A stretch of 33,639 nt of DNA from Oscillospiraceae bacterium (GCA_017398105.1 JAFQHF010000006.1:1-33639), one strand, 5' to 3'; shown: positions 16,335 through 26,471, counted from the stretch's first letter. The notes: generated by a model from the sequence alone, not told the origin. Program-made: numbers and translations.

Positions 16335-17685
16335 CATTACCCTCCGTCAGGCAGCCCAGTGGTGCGGCGGCACCGTGGAAGAGAAATACGCCGACATCGA
16401 ATTTTTCGGTGCCAATAATGATACCCGGGTGTTGAAGCCCGGTCAGCTGTTCATTGTGCTCCAGGGTGCCAGAGACGGACATGACTTTATCCCCGCAGCC
16501 ATGGAGAAGGGTGCGGCGGCAGTGCTGTGCTCAAGAAAAGTCGGGGATTTTCCGGCAATCTATGTGGACGACCCCCGCACGGCCCTGGGTGATATTGCCC
16601 GTCAGGAGCTGAAGCGCATCGGCGCGAAGGTGGTGGCGGTTACCGGTTCGGTGGGAAAGAGCACCACCAAGGAGATGGTAGCGGCAGTGCTGGAGAGCAC
16701 CTTCAGAGTCAGCAAGACACCTGCCAACCATAACAATGACATCGGTATGCCCATGGCGATTTTGGCCATGCCTCTGGATACGGAAGTGGCAGTGCTGGAA
16801 ATGGGCATGAACCACTTCCGGGAGATTGCCTATCTTTCCAATATCGCCCATCCGGATGTGGCGGTGATCATCAACATCGGCACCATGCACATCGAATTTC
16901 TGGGTTCCCAGATCGGTATCCGTCAGGCGAAGATGGAGATCGTGGAGGGCATGTCTCCTCACGGTATGCTGCTGCTGAACGGTGATGACACCCTGCTGCG
17001 CTATCTGGACAAGAAGCCTCAGCAGAGGATCACCTATTTTGGACAGAGCGAGGGCTGCGATATCCGGGGCTTCGATGTGGTACAGAAGGGCGAGACCCTG
17101 GGATTCCGGACGGAGGCAGGCAAGCTTTCCATCCCTGTGGAGCTGACGCTGGAGGGCGAGCATTTTGTCAACGATGCCCTGGCAGCTGTAGCGGTGGGCC
17201 TGAAGCTGGCGGTGCCTTCCGAGCGGATCAGCGAAAGTCTGGCAGCATTCCGGAACATGTCCGGCCGCCAGGAGATATTCAAAGCAGGGGAGTATACGAT
17301 CATCAAGGATTGCTACAATGCCGGCCCGGAATCCATGGCGGCAGCACTGGGAGTTCTTGGAAACCGTTCCGGCCGCCGGGTTGCGGTGCTGGGTGATATG
17401 CTGGAGCTGGGTGACTGCGCCCAGGCGGAGCATTACAAGGTGGGCCGCATCGCCGCGGAGAAGGCAGACCTGGTATTTGCCTACGGCCCCTATGCCAACC
17501 GGGTGGTGGACGGTCTGATCACCGGCGGCATGCCGGAAAGCAAGGCACAGGCTTTTTCTGACCGGGATGAGATGGCTGCAGCCCTGAAGCGTGCGGCCAG
17601 ACCCGGAGATGTGATCCTGTTCAAAGCCAGCCACGGTATGCATCTGGAACTGGTGCTGGATGCGTTCCTGAAGGAAGATACATAA
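16327..17685 (+). CDS. murF: UDP-MurNAc-tripeptide:D-Ala-D-Ala ligase
   Basis: MurF completes the cytoplasmic precursor by joining D-Ala-D-Ala to the tripeptide made by MurE. This 452-residue Mur ligase has the ATP loop TGSVGKST (106-113), HNNDIGMP (family marker), LEMGMNHFREI, and IKDCYNAGPESM in the C-terminal half. It starts inside the end of murE (8-base overlap), indicating coupled translation, and mraY follows after 13 bases. Confidence 0.97.
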   Translation: MANITLRQAAQWCGGTVEEKYADIEFFGANNDTRVLKPGQLFIVLQGARDGHDFIPAAMEKGAAAVLCSRKVGDFPAIYVDDPRTALGDIARQELKRIGAKVVAVTGSVGKSTTKEMVAAVLESTFRVSKTPANHNNDIGMPMAILAMPLDTEVAVLEMGMNHFREIAYLSNIAHPDVAVIINIGTMHIEFLGSQIGIRQAKMEIVEGMSPHGMLLLNGDDTLLRYLDKKPQQRITYFGQSEGCDIRGFDVVQKGETLGFRTEAGKLSIPVELTLEGEHFVNDALAAVAVGLKLAVPSERISESLAAFRNMSGRQEIFKAGEYTIIKDCYNAGPESMAAALGVLGNRSGRRVAVLGDMLELGDCAQAEHYKVGRIAAEKADLVFAYGPYANRVVDGLITGGMPESKAQAFSDRDEMAAALKRAARPGDVILFKASHGMHLELVLDAFLKEDT

Positions 17686-17698
17686 CGGAGGAAGAGAC

Positions 17699-18673
17699 AT
17701 GACAAAGATTTTTGCTGCGGCAGGATTTGCCCTTGTATTGTCTGCCGTTTTCGGACGGCTGCTGATTCCCGTGCTGCGGGCGCTGAAGGCCGGCCAGTCC
17801 ATTCGGGAAATTGGCCCCACCTGGCACAATTATAAGGCCGGTACCCCGATGATGGGCGGTTTGATGTTCATTTTCGCATCCATTGTTGTACTGCTGATCC
17901 ATGCGTTTTCCATGGAGGAGTATACAGCGCTGTATGTGCTGGGTCTTTCCCTGTGCTTCGGCTTTATCGGATTTTTGGATGATTTCACCAAGCTGAAATA
18001 TAAGCGCAACCTGGGTCTGACTTCCATTCAGAAAGCCCTGCTGCAGATGGCGGTTTCGGCGCTGTTCCTGTATGCCATGTACAAGTCCGGCATGGGAACC
18101 AGTCTGTATATCCCCTTCGTGAATGTCAGTTTTGAACTGCATCCTATTTTGTACATTTTCTTTGCCATGTTCGTCATGGTGGGCTGTGTCAATGCCGTGA
18201 ATCTGACGGACGGTGTGGACGGCCTTTGCGGCAGCGTGACCATTCCTGTCATGATCTTCTTTACCGCAGCCTGTGTGGGTATGGGCAGATTTGATCTGGC
18301 ACTGCTGCCTGCAACGCTGATCGGTGGTCTGATCGCATACCTGTTCTACAACTGGCATCCTGCCAAGGTTTTCATGGGTGATACCGGCAGCCTGTTCCTG
18401 GGCGGTGTGGTCTGCGCCATGGCTTTTGCACTGGAGATGCCCCTGATCCTGATCCTGGTGGGTATCATCTATATCTGCGAGACTCTGTCTGTGATTCTGC
18501 AGGTTACTTACTTTAAGCTGACCCACGGCAAACGGCTGTTCAAAATGTCTCCCATCCACCATCACTTTGAGATGTGCGGCTGGAAGGAAGAAAAGATCGT
18601 GCTGACCTTTACTGCCGTTTCTGCACTGATGTGCATTCTGGCCTGGTTCGGCATTTCCGGCCTGGTTGGATAA
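17699..18673 (+). CDS. mraY: Phospho-MurNAc-pentapeptide transferase
   Basis: MraY transfers phospho-MurNAc-pentapeptide to undecaprenyl phosphate to make lipid I on the inner face of the membrane. The 324-residue protein has about ten membrane helices and the family's cytoplasmic motifs: GTPMMGG, DDFTKLK, NLTDGVDGL (168-176), FMGDTGSLFLGG and PIHHHFE. CGGAGGA precedes the ATG by about 8 bases. In most dcw clusters murD comes next; here 130 bp of non-coding DNA with a palindromic repeat follows instead. Confidence 0.97.
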   Translation: MTKIFAAAGFALVLSAVFGRLLIPVLRALKAGQSIREIGPTWHNYKAGTPMMGGLMFIFASIVVLLIHAFSMEEYTALYVLGLSLCFGFIGFLDDFTKLKYKRNLGLTSIQKALLQMAVSALFLYAMYKSGMGTSLYIPFVNVSFELHPILYIFFAMFVMVGCVNAVNLTDGVDGLCGSVTIPVMIFFTAACVGMGRFDLALLPATLIGGLIAYLFYNWHPAKVFMGDTGSLFLGGVVCAMAFALEMPLILILVGIIYICETLSVILQVTYFKLTHGKRLFKMSPIHHHFEMCGWKEEKIVLTFTAVSALMCILAWFGISGLVG

Positions 18674-18680
18674 AACTTTG

Positions 18681-18779
18681 CATCATTGCGAACCAGTCTG
18701 AAGCCTGATGTGGCAATCCCCTGAGAAAATGCGTATATGGAGGTTGCCGCTCCGGTGTGCGCACTGGCTCGCAATGACA
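18681..18779. repeat. MITE-like palindromic repeat
   Basis: Terminal inverted repeats TCATTGCGAACCAGT (18683-18697) and ACTGGCTCGCAATGA (18763-18777) match at 14 of 15 positions, and the inner arms continue with weaker complementarity (GGCAATCCCC against GGAGGTTGCC), so the whole roughly 100 bases can fold into one long hairpin. TCATTGCGA ends of this type are known from interspersed repeats in Clostridial genomes. There is no ORF inside. It occupies most of the mraY-ftsW gap. Confidence 0.75.
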
Positions 18780-18803
18780 GGCTTGTTCTGAAAGGAGTCT
18801 TTT

Positions 18804-19964
18804 ATGGCACCGGAGAAGTATCTCCCTGCCAAAGAGAACCGCCGTCTGTCCGGGACGGGTGAAAGTGTCGATTATCCCTTTTTGTTTCTGGTGCTGCTTC
18901 TTCTGTGCGTTGGGCTGGCCATGCTGTATTCTGCCAGCTATGCTCAGAGCGAATATGACACCGGATATGAAATCTCCACCAAATATCTGCAGAAGCAGGC
19001 GGTCTGCGCCGCCATCGGACTGGCGGCCATGTATTTCTTCAGCCGGATTCCTGCTCTGCTTTGGTATCGTCTGGCATGGCCCCTGTATGGGGTCAGCATC
19101 TTACTGCTGCTTTCCGTTCTGGTCATCGGCCAGGAGGTAAACGGCGCGAAACGGTGGATCAACCTGGCAGGGCTGCAGTTTCAGCCCTCTGAGGTTGCCA
19201 AATTTACGATGATCCTGTTGTTTGCCCGTCTGACCCGGACCTTTGGTCAGGATGCCAGGCAATTCCGCTATGGCGTAATGGGCTTCGGCATGGCTCTGAT
19301 GGGCATTCTGGTGCCGCTGGCACTGGAAAAGCATTTGTCCGCCATCATGCTTATGGGCATGGTGGCAGTGGTGATGATGTATGTGGCAGGTACCAGAGCC
19401 AAATGGCTTCTGGCCGGAGTCGGAGCGGCTGTGGTATTTGTTGTCATTTATATCAGTTTTATGGGGTATGCCGGGGATCGTGTTACGGCCTGGCTTCACC
19501 CCGAGCAGGACCCGGGAGATACCGGATATCAGATCCTGCAGTCCCTGTATGCCATCGGCTCCGGGGGCCTTTTTGGCCTGGGCTATGGCAAATCCCGGCA
19601 AAAATATCTGTATTTACCCTTTCAGTATAATGATTATATCTTCGCCATCTGCTGCGAGGAGCTGGGGCTGGCAGGCGCGGCCTGCATTGCAGCCCTGTTT
19701 GCCCTGACGATTCTGCGGGGCTACTGGATCGCCCTGCATGCCCGGGACCGGTTTTCCACGGTGCTGGCATCGGGACTTGTGACATTGATCGCGGTCCAGA
19801 CCATTCTTAATCTTTGCGTAGTCACGAACCTGCTTCCCTCCACAGGGATCGCGCTGCCCTTTTTTTCCTATGGCGGCACAGCCCTGGCGGTAAACCTGGG
19901 GGAGATGGGGATCGTTTTGCATATATCCCGGTTTCGAAACCAGAGAAAAATTCAGGAGGAATAA
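18804..19964 (+). CDS. ftsW: Peptidoglycan polymerase FtsW
   Basis: FtsW is the SEDS-family glycosyltransferase that polymerises lipid II at the division septum together with its class B PBP. The 386-residue protein has about ten membrane helices, the GAKRWINLAGLQFQPSE segment (SEDS signature), a large extracellular loop with HPEQDPGDTGYQILQSL and the C-terminal LLPSTGIALPFFSYGG motif. AAAGGAG lies 7 bases before the ATG. Its position just before murG, its polar N-terminal tail and the cluster context favour FtsW over RodA or SpoVE, but SpoVE-type function cannot be excluded. Confidence 0.93.
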   Translation: MAPEKYLPAKENRRLSGTGESVDYPFLFLVLLLLCVGLAMLYSASYAQSEYDTGYEISTKYLQKQAVCAAIGLAAMYFFSRIPALLWYRLAWPLYGVSILLLLSVLVIGQEVNGAKRWINLAGLQFQPSEVAKFTMILLFARLTRTFGQDARQFRYGVMGFGMALMGILVPLALEKHLSAIMLMGMVAVVMMYVAGTRAKWLLAGVGAAVVFVVIYISFMGYAGDRVTAWLHPEQDPGDTGYQILQSLYAIGSGGLFGLGYGKSRQKYLYLPFQYNDYIFAICCEELGLAGAACIAALFALTILRGYWIALHARDRFSTVLASGLVTLIAVQTILNLCVVTNLLPSTGIALPFFSYGGTALAVNLGEMGIVLHISRFRNQRKIQEE

Positions 19965-19966
19965 AG

Positions 19967-21088
19967 ATGAACCTGATCTTTACCTGCGGCGGCACGGCCG
20001 GTCATATCAATCCTGCCATCGCCGTTGCCAATATGATGAAGGAACGCTATCCCGATGCCAAGATCCTGTTTATCGGCGCAACCGGCCATATGGAAGAAAA
20101 GCTGGTGCCCCAGGCAGGCTTCGAGGTGATCTGCCTGCCCGGTTCCGGTCTGAGCCGAAAGCTGAATCCCGCCGGCATTAAGAAAAACATCAACGCGGTC
20201 AAATGTGTTTTGAACGCAGTGAAGTCCTGCAGGAAAATCTTTAAGGAGTTTAAGCCCGATGTGGTCATCGGCACCGGCGGCTATGCCAGCTTCCCGGCCC
20301 TGTATGCGGCTCAGGCTATGGGAATCCCCACCTGTGTCCATGAAAGCAACGCTGTTCCCGGTGTGACCACCAAGCTGGCTGCCAATAAGGCAAGCCGTGT
20401 CCTGGTGGCCTTCGAGGAAAGTGTGCAGCACTATAAGCACCCGGAAAAGGTAGAGGTGGTGGGCATGCCTGTCCGCAGGGAATTCCTGTATACCACCAGG
20501 GAGGATGCACGGAAGGAACTGGGGCTGCAGGGGCATGTGGTTGTTTCTGCCTTCGGAAGCCAGGGTGCCAAGGTGATGAATGAAACCGTTGCGGATATGA
20601 TTCCTCTGGAGCAGAAGGACAATTTCCCCTTCCATCATATCCACGCCACCGGCAGCTTCGGCAGGGAATGGATGCCGAAACGGGTGAAGGACAATGGTGT
20701 GGACTACGAAAACTGCCCGGCACTTGACATCCGGGAGTATATTTACAATATGCCTACTGTCATGGCAGCGGCAGATGTGATCATCGGCCGGGCCGGAAGC
20801 GCCACCTGCAATGAGATCGCTGCCTCCGGTACGCCCTGCATTCTGGTGCCGTCTCCCAATGTGACCAATAACCATCAGGAAAAGAACGCCCGGGTTCTGG
20901 AAGAGGGCGGCGGTGCGGTGGTGGTGCTGGAAAAGGACTGCACCCCCGAAAGCATGTATGAACTGGTCAAAGCACTGCTGGCGGATGAAGACCGCCGGCG
21001 GGAAATGTCCCGGCAGCTGCATGGTATGGTGCGGCTGAACTCCACAGAGCAGATCTGCGATATCGTGGAGGAACTGAGCAAGAAATAA
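19967..21088 (+). CDS. murG: Lipid II synthase (GlcNAc transferase)
   Basis: MurG adds GlcNAc from UDP-GlcNAc to lipid I to give lipid II. It is a 373-residue peripheral membrane GT-B enzyme. The motifs are GGTAGHINPAIAVA near the start, GTGGYASFPALYAAQAMGI, HESNAVPG, and in the C-terminal half RAGSATCNEIAASGTPCILVP with NHQEKNA, which bind the sugar nucleotide. The start at 19967 is chosen for AGGAGG 8 bases upstream; the frame is open 51 codons further but that part lies inside ftsW. murC, often next, is absent. Confidence 0.97.
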   Translation: MNLIFTCGGTAGHINPAIAVANMMKERYPDAKILFIGATGHMEEKLVPQAGFEVICLPGSGLSRKLNPAGIKKNINAVKCVLNAVKSCRKIFKEFKPDVVIGTGGYASFPALYAAQAMGIPTCVHESNAVPGVTTKLAANKASRVLVAFEESVQHYKHPEKVEVVGMPVRREFLYTTREDARKELGLQGHVVVSAFGSQGAKVMNETVADMIPLEQKDNFPFHHIHATGSFGREWMPKRVKDNGVDYENCPALDIREYIYNMPTVMAAADVIIGRAGSATCNEIAASGTPCILVPSPNVTNNHQEKNARVLEEGGGAVVVLEKDCTPESMYELVKALLADEDRRREMSRQLHGMVRLNSTEQICDIVEELSKK

Positions 21089-21110
21089 CCCCGATCCCAG
21101 GAGGAACCAT

Positions 21111-22370
21111 ATGGAAACCATACAGAAGAACCGGGAAGAAGCCCCCCGGCAGAGCGAACAAAGAAAACCCAATCCGGCAGCCCGGGAAGCAGCTCCGCCT
21201 CCCAGCGCCCAGCAGAACAACGGCGCAGTGAGAACGGCTCAGGAGCAGCGCAGCAGTGCCGCAGCAAAGACACAGCAGTCCCGCAAGAAGCCGGCTCCTG
21301 CCAAAAAGCAGGCACCCCCAAAGAAAAAAGGGCTGCTGTCCGGAAAAGCACCGGCTCCCAAAAAGCAAGCGCCCAAAAAGAAACGTCCTGTGCAGCAGGA
21401 GCAGCAGGATCTTTCCACCAAAAAGCGCGCTTACGGCAACAGTAAGCCTAAGAAGACCCCTGTGACCACTGTCAGCGATATGATGAAGCGCAATGCGGAA
21501 CGGAAGGCACAGAAGGGCAAAAAGGGCAAAAATCGTCCCAAACAGCCGACTCCTGCCGTTATTTACACCCAGCCCCAGGCCTTCAACCGCAACCGGCTGC
21601 TGATCCAGCTGCTGAGCGTTGTGGCCATCGTGCTGGCAATGGTCATGGGCCTTTCCGTGTTCTTCAAGGTGGAGAATATCACGGTCTCCGGCGCGGAGGT
21701 GTACAGTGAGTGGGCCGTCAAGGAGGCTTCCGGACTGGTGGGCGGCGAGAATCTGCTGACCTTCAGCCATGCCCGGTCTGCTGCGCTGATCAAGGCCAAC
21801 CTTCCCTATGTGGATACGGTGCGGTTCGGTATAAAATTACCGGATACTGTCAATATTATCATCAAAGAAGACGATGTGGTCTATGCCATCAAGGATCAGG
21901 ATCAGGCCTGGTGGCTGATGAATTCCGATGGCCGGGTGGTGGAGATGGGCAACGCCTCCAAGGCGGCCAGTCACACGCAGATCCTGGGCGTAATGATCCA
22001 GGACCCCATTCCCGATGAACAGGCGGTGGCTGTGGAGTTCACCACTTCGGAAACCGATGCCAGCGGGGAAATGATCCCGCTTACGGTTACCAATGCCCAG
22101 CGGCTGAATGCAGCCCTGCAGATCCTGAAAGCCCTGGAAGCCAACGATATCGTGGGCAGCGCCGCAAGCGTGGATGTGACCCGGACGGAGGACATCATTC
22201 TCTGGTACGGTTCCCGGTATCAGGTCAATCTGGGCAGCGATTCCCGTCTGGATTACAAGATCACCTGCATGAACGATGCGATATTGCAGATGAGCGATTA
22301 CCAGTCCGGTATTCTGGATGTAAGCTTTACCATCTGGCCGGATCAGGTTGGCTATACGCCTTTTGCATAA
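21111..22370 (+). CDS. divIB: Cell-division protein DivIB/FtsQ
   Basis: This 419-residue bitopic membrane protein of the divisome binds FtsL and DivIC. The N-terminal 155 residues are an unusually long, disordered cytoplasmic tail rich in Lys, Pro, Ala and Gln (PKKKGLL, PKKQAPKKKRP). A membrane helix lies at about 161-183. Next comes the POTRA domain (VFFKVENITVSGAEVYSE onward) and a FtsQ/DivIB domain (LPDTVNIIIKE, VVEMGNA). The extended basic tail could contact nucleic acid or membrane lipids; it is longer than in Bacillus. AGGAGG precedes the ATG. Confidence 0.9.
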   Translation: METIQKNREEAPRQSEQRKPNPAAREAAPPPSAQQNNGAVRTAQEQRSSAAAKTQQSRKKPAPAKKQAPPKKKGLLSGKAPAPKKQAPKKKRPVQQEQQDLSTKKRAYGNSKPKKTPVTTVSDMMKRNAERKAQKGKKGKNRPKQPTPAVIYTQPQAFNRNRLLIQLLSVVAIVLAMVMGLSVFFKVENITVSGAEVYSEWAVKEASGLVGGENLLTFSHARSAALIKANLPYVDTVRFGIKLPDTVNIIIKEDDVVYAIKDQDQAWWLMNSDGRVVEMGNASKAASHTQILGVMIQDPIPDEQAVAVEFTTSETDASGEMIPLTVTNAQRLNAALQILKALEANDIVGSAASVDVTRTEDIILWYGSRYQVNLGSDSRLDYKITCMNDAILQMSDYQSGILDVSFTIWPDQVGYTPFA

Positions 22371-22403
22371 TGTAAATAATTTGGGGAATTCCCAGATTTT
22401 CTA

Positions 22404-22432
22404 TTGACCAATTTCAAAATAAAGGATAGAAT
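22404..22432 (+). promoter_or_regulatory. Internal promoter for ftsZ
   Basis: TTGACC at 22404-22409 and TAGAAT at 22427-22432 are separated by 17 bp. Predicted transcription start is near 22439, which leaves a 70-base leader to the ftsZ start at 22511 and argues against a start at 22442. Confidence 0.75.
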
Positions 22433-22510
22433 ATAGAGAGCATGAGTAAAAATAAACCCAAAAAGCAGAATAACCGCGAGAGCGAACAGATACATAGGAG
22501 GAAGAGTAAT

Positions 22511-23644
<1,134 letters not shown>

Positions 23645-23658
23645 GGTTACGCTTATCT

Positions 23659-23705
23659 GCATCCCGGCCCAGAAAACGGGTCGGGATGCTTTGCTGTATT
23701 TCTTT
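23659..23705 (+). terminator. Intrinsic terminator after ftsZ
   Basis: A 12-bp stem (23659-23670 with 23678-23689, one G-T pair) lies 14 bases after the ftsZ stop. The following T-rich run is broken (TTTGCTGTATTTCTTTTT), so termination may be partial and allow read-through to the next genes. Confidence 0.6.
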
Positions 23706-23726
23706 TTACGGTGTCGGGAGGTAAGT

Positions 23727-24047
23727 ATGGCAACAACGAAAGAGTATATGCTGTATGTTCTGGAACAGCTGTCGGAGGCGGCGGACGTGCGCTGCCGCGC
23801 CATGATGGGCGAGTATGTGCTCTACTACCGCGACAGGGTGATCGGCGGCATTTATGACAACCGGTTTCTGGTAAAGCCGGTTCCCGCCGCTGTTTCCAAA
23901 ATGCCTGACGCCGCCTGGGAGCTGCCCTATGAAGGGGCGAAGGATATGCTTTTGGTGGACAGGCTTGAAGACAAAGCGTTCCTGAAGGAACTGCTGGAAG
24001 CCATGTATGAAGAGCTTCCGCTGCCTGGAAAAAAGAGAAAAAAGTGA
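23727..24047 (+). CDS. TfoX/Sxy N-terminal domain protein
   Basis: This 106-residue protein matches the TfoX N-terminal domain alone (VRCRAMMGEYVLYYRDRVIGGIYDNRFLVKPV). Full-length TfoX/Sxy regulates competence in gamma-proteobacteria; stand-alone forms in Firmicutes have no settled function. The start at 23727 has GGAGG 7 bases upstream; a longer frame of 12 codons begins in the terminator region. It ends with a Lys/Arg tail (PGKKRKK). SurE follows 40 bp later, so the two are probably co-transcribed. Confidence 0.85.
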   Translation: MATTKEYMLYVLEQLSEAADVRCRAMMGEYVLYYRDRVIGGIYDNRFLVKPVPAAVSKMPDAAWELPYEGAKDMLLVDRLEDKAFLKELLEAMYEELPLPGKKRKK

Positions 24048-24087
24048 GCAGACGCTTCCAAAGAAAAAACAGAAGGGAACCGTAGGT

Positions 24088-24798
24088 ATGAAGATTCTCA
24101 TTGTCAACGATGATTCCATCAGTGCCCCCGGCATTGCCATGCTGGCTGAGGCTGCCATGGAATTTGGTGATGTTTGGGTTGCGGCACCTGCACAGCAGTG
24201 CAGCGCCATGTCCCAGAAGCTGACCATCCATGGAGACATGCGCATGGAGAAGGTTGAGGACTTTCCGGTTTCGGTGCGCGTAGCGTATAAAATAGATGCG
24301 ACTCCTGTGGATTGCGTGAAAATCGCATTGCGCTGTATCCTGGAAGAGAAGCCGGATTTTGTGCTTTCCGGCATTAACAACGGCTATAATGCCGGTTATG
24401 ACATTGCCTATTCCGCCACTTTGGGTGCCGCTTTTGAAGCTGCCAGAAATGGGATCTCCGCGGCGGCCTTCTCCTGTGCGGGTGATGCGCATTTGGAAAA
24501 AGCAAAACCATATCTGGCATCCCTGTTGCGGGAGGTTCTGGAGGCGGACAACGAACCGGGGAAGGTATGGAATGTAAATTTCCCCGGAAGGGAGCCAAAG
24601 GGGATTCTGCGGGACAGAGCCGTGGCTCCGGTTTCCATGTACATAGAAGAATATGTTCAGACAAAGCAGCCGGATGGCTCTGTGATGCTGTCTGTCCGGG
24701 GAAAGCCGGTTTCCAATGACCTGATCCCGGAAGGAACGGATGCGCAGGCAGTCAGAGCGGGATATATCTCCATCGGCAGAGTCGGTATGCTGCTCTGA
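24088..24798 (+). CDS. surE: 5'/3'-nucleotidase SurE
   Basis: SurE is a metal-dependent nucleoside monophosphate phosphatase linked to stationary-phase survival. The 236-residue protein has the family's N-terminal Asp pair in KILIVNDDSISAPGI, a PAQQCSAMS segment, and SGINNGYNAGYDIAYSATL (N and D residues of the active site). VNFPG is also seen. The start at 24088 is favoured by the motif MKILIVNDD and by a weak AAGGGAA site; a longer frame overlaps the previous gene. The second Gly of the usual NDDG is a Ser here. Confidence 0.92.
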   Translation: MKILIVNDDSISAPGIAMLAEAAMEFGDVWVAAPAQQCSAMSQKLTIHGDMRMEKVEDFPVSVRVAYKIDATPVDCVKIALRCILEEKPDFVLSGINNGYNAGYDIAYSATLGAAFEAARNGISAAAFSCAGDAHLEKAKPYLASLLREVLEADNEPGKVWNVNFPGREPKGILRDRAVAPVSMYIEEYVQTKQPDGSVMLSVRGKPVSNDLIPEGTDAQAVRAGYISIGRVGMLL

Positions 24799-24822
24799 CG
24801 GAAAGGATGAAAGGAGACGGCC

Positions 24823-25572
24823 ATGGGCGCTTATGAAAATCTGGCGGTCAGCTACGACCGCCTGACAAATGATGTGGATTATGAAGCCACGGTGGATTTT
24901 TACTATGAGATCCTGAAACGCGAGGGGCTGCAACCCCGGACGGCGGTGGATCTGGCCTGCGGTACAGGCTCTGTAACGACGATCCTGGCCCAAAAGGGCC
25001 TGCAGGTCATCGGTGTGGACATGTCGGAAGAAATGCTCACGGTGGCAAGCCAAAAGGCCGGTGACATCCATCCCGCACCCTGGTTTATCTGCCAGAGCCT
25101 GCAGGAGCTGCACCTGACACGGGCTGTTGACATGGCAGTGTGCGCCCTGGACAGTCTGGACTATATTACCGACCCTCGTGACTGTAAGGAAGCCATCCGG
25201 CGGGTCTACAAGGCTCTGAATCCCGGCGGTATCTTTATTTTTGATGTGAATACCCCGGAAAAGCTCCGGGCCATGGACGGGCAGGTATTCCTGGATGAAG
25301 ATGATGATGTCTACTGCGTCTGGCGGGGAGAATTTGACGAGCAAACCAATATCTGTTCCTACGGTATGGATCTGTTTCAGCGAAAAGGGGAACTGTGGGA
25401 ACGGTCCTTTGAAGAACACTGTGAATATGCCTATTCCGCCGAAGAACTGGTGGAATATCTGAAAGCGGCGGGCTTTACCCATATCCGGGTCTATGGTGAC
25501 CGCCGGTTTGAAGCTCCCGCAGACGGGGAGCAGCGAATCTATATCAAAGCTAGAAAGGGAAAACGCAAATGA
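24823..25572 (+). CDS. Class I SAM-dependent methyltransferase
   Basis: This 249-residue cytoplasmic Rossmann-fold methyltransferase starts with YENLAVSYDRLTNDVDY, a segment common to this group. The donor site is VDLACGTGSVTTILAQKG (about residues 42-59), followed by the acidic GVDMSEEML. The post-loop LDSLDYI and LNPGGIFIFDVNT are the typical later strands. The substrate is unknown; this type is found beside hslO or ribosome-linked genes in several Firmicutes. It overlaps hslO by 4 bases (ATGA), so the products are translationally coupled. AAAGGAG is 8 bases upstream. Confidence 0.85.
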   Translation: MGAYENLAVSYDRLTNDVDYEATVDFYYEILKREGLQPRTAVDLACGTGSVTTILAQKGLQVIGVDMSEEMLTVASQKAGDIHPAPWFICQSLQELHLTRAVDMAVCALDSLDYITDPRDCKEAIRRVYKALNPGGIFIFDVNTPEKLRAMDGQVFLDEDDDVYCVWRGEFDEQTNICSYGMDLFQRKGELWERSFEEHCEYAYSAEELVEYLKAAGFTHIRVYGDRRFEAPADGEQRIYIKARKGKRK

Positions 25573-26447
25573 AAGACTATTTGGTACGCGGCATGACCAT
25601 GGACGGATTTGTAAAGGTCGTGGCCATCCGCTCTACAGAACTTGTGCGCCGGGGCGCGGAAATTCAGGGAACGACTCCCAATGCCACTGCCGCCTTTGGC
25701 CGCTGCCTGACGGCGGCCTCTATGATGGGCAATATGCAGAAGGTGGAAAACGGCTCCATGACGCTGCAGATTCGGGGCGGCGGCCCCATCGGTACCATCA
25801 CCGTCGTATCTGATCCCCAGGGCAATGTCAGGGGCTGCGTCACAGAACCCAAGGTGCCTCTGGTGGAGAAATTCCCCGGAAAGCTGGATGTGGGCGCCAC
25901 TGTGGGCACGGACGGCACGCTGACGGTGATCCGTGACCTGCAGATGAAGGAGCCTTACATCGGCTCCACAGAGCTGGTATCCGGTGAGATCGGAGATGAC
26001 GTGACGGCCTACTTTGTACAGAGTGAGCAGACTCCTACGGCATGCGCACTGGGTGTGCTGGTGGACCGGGACATGAGCGTGAAGGTGGCTGGCGGTTATC
26101 TGGTGCAGCTGCTGCCCGGTGCCCCGGACGAGGTCATCGATGCTCTGGAAGCAGGTATCCAGCGGGCCGGCGCGGTGACGAAGATGCTGGAAGCCGGCAT
26201 GACGCCTGAGGATATCCTGGGCCAGGTCTGCGGCAGTCTGGGTGTGGTGTTTATGGAGACCACCGAGGTTTGCTACAAGTGCTACTGCACCCGGGAGCGG
26301 GTGGAGAGCGCCCTGATCAGCCTGGGTAAGCAGGAACTGGCAGCTATTGCGGCAGAAGGGAAGGCTTTCCCCGTGGAATGCCAGTTCTGCGATACGGTTT
26401 ACGAGTTCACTCCGGAAAATATCGAAGAGCTGATAAAAAACGCTTGA
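25569..26447 (+). CDS. hslO: Redox-regulated chaperone Hsp33
   Basis: Hsp33 is a holdase chaperone that is switched on when oxidants release zinc from its four C-terminal cysteines. The 292-residue protein has the ATAAFGRCLTAASMMG segment and GGG-containing chaperone core. The redox switch is visible: CYC within KCYCTRERV (about 237-239) and CQFC (about 276-279), with one extra Cys just before the first pair. The start overlaps the methyltransferase stop. The stop codon overlaps the -35 of the following tRNA promoter, an economical arrangement. Confidence 0.95.
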   Translation: MKDYLVRGMTMDGFVKVVAIRSTELVRRGAEIQGTTPNATAAFGRCLTAASMMGNMQKVENGSMTLQIRGGGPIGTITVVSDPQGNVRGCVTEPKVPLVEKFPGKLDVGATVGTDGTLTVIRDLQMKEPYIGSTELVSGEIGDDVTAYFVQSEQTPTACALGVLVDRDMSVKVAGGYLVQLLPGAPDEVIDALEAGIQRAGAVTKMLEAGMTPEDILGQVCGSLGVVFMETTEVCYKCYCTRERVESALISLGKQELAAIAAEGKAFPVECQFCDTVYEFTPENIEELIKNA

Positions 26448-26471
26448 CAAATTCCAAAAGCCTGCTATAAT
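26444..26471 (+). promoter_or_regulatory. tRNA operon promoter P1
   Basis: A perfect TTGACA (26444-26449) and a perfect TATAAT (26466-26471) are separated by 16 bp. The -35 overlaps the hslO stop codon. Confidence 0.85.

Noticed and set aside
22442..22510. Earlier ftsZ start with 23 extra residues
   Set aside because: It has no ribosome site and lies 3 bases from the predicted transcription start; the ATG at 22511 has AGGAGG and the normal FtsZ N-terminus.
23653..25482. Minus-strand open frame of 609 codons
   Set aside because: It is antisense to tfoX-N, surE and the methyltransferase, all with recognisable domains.
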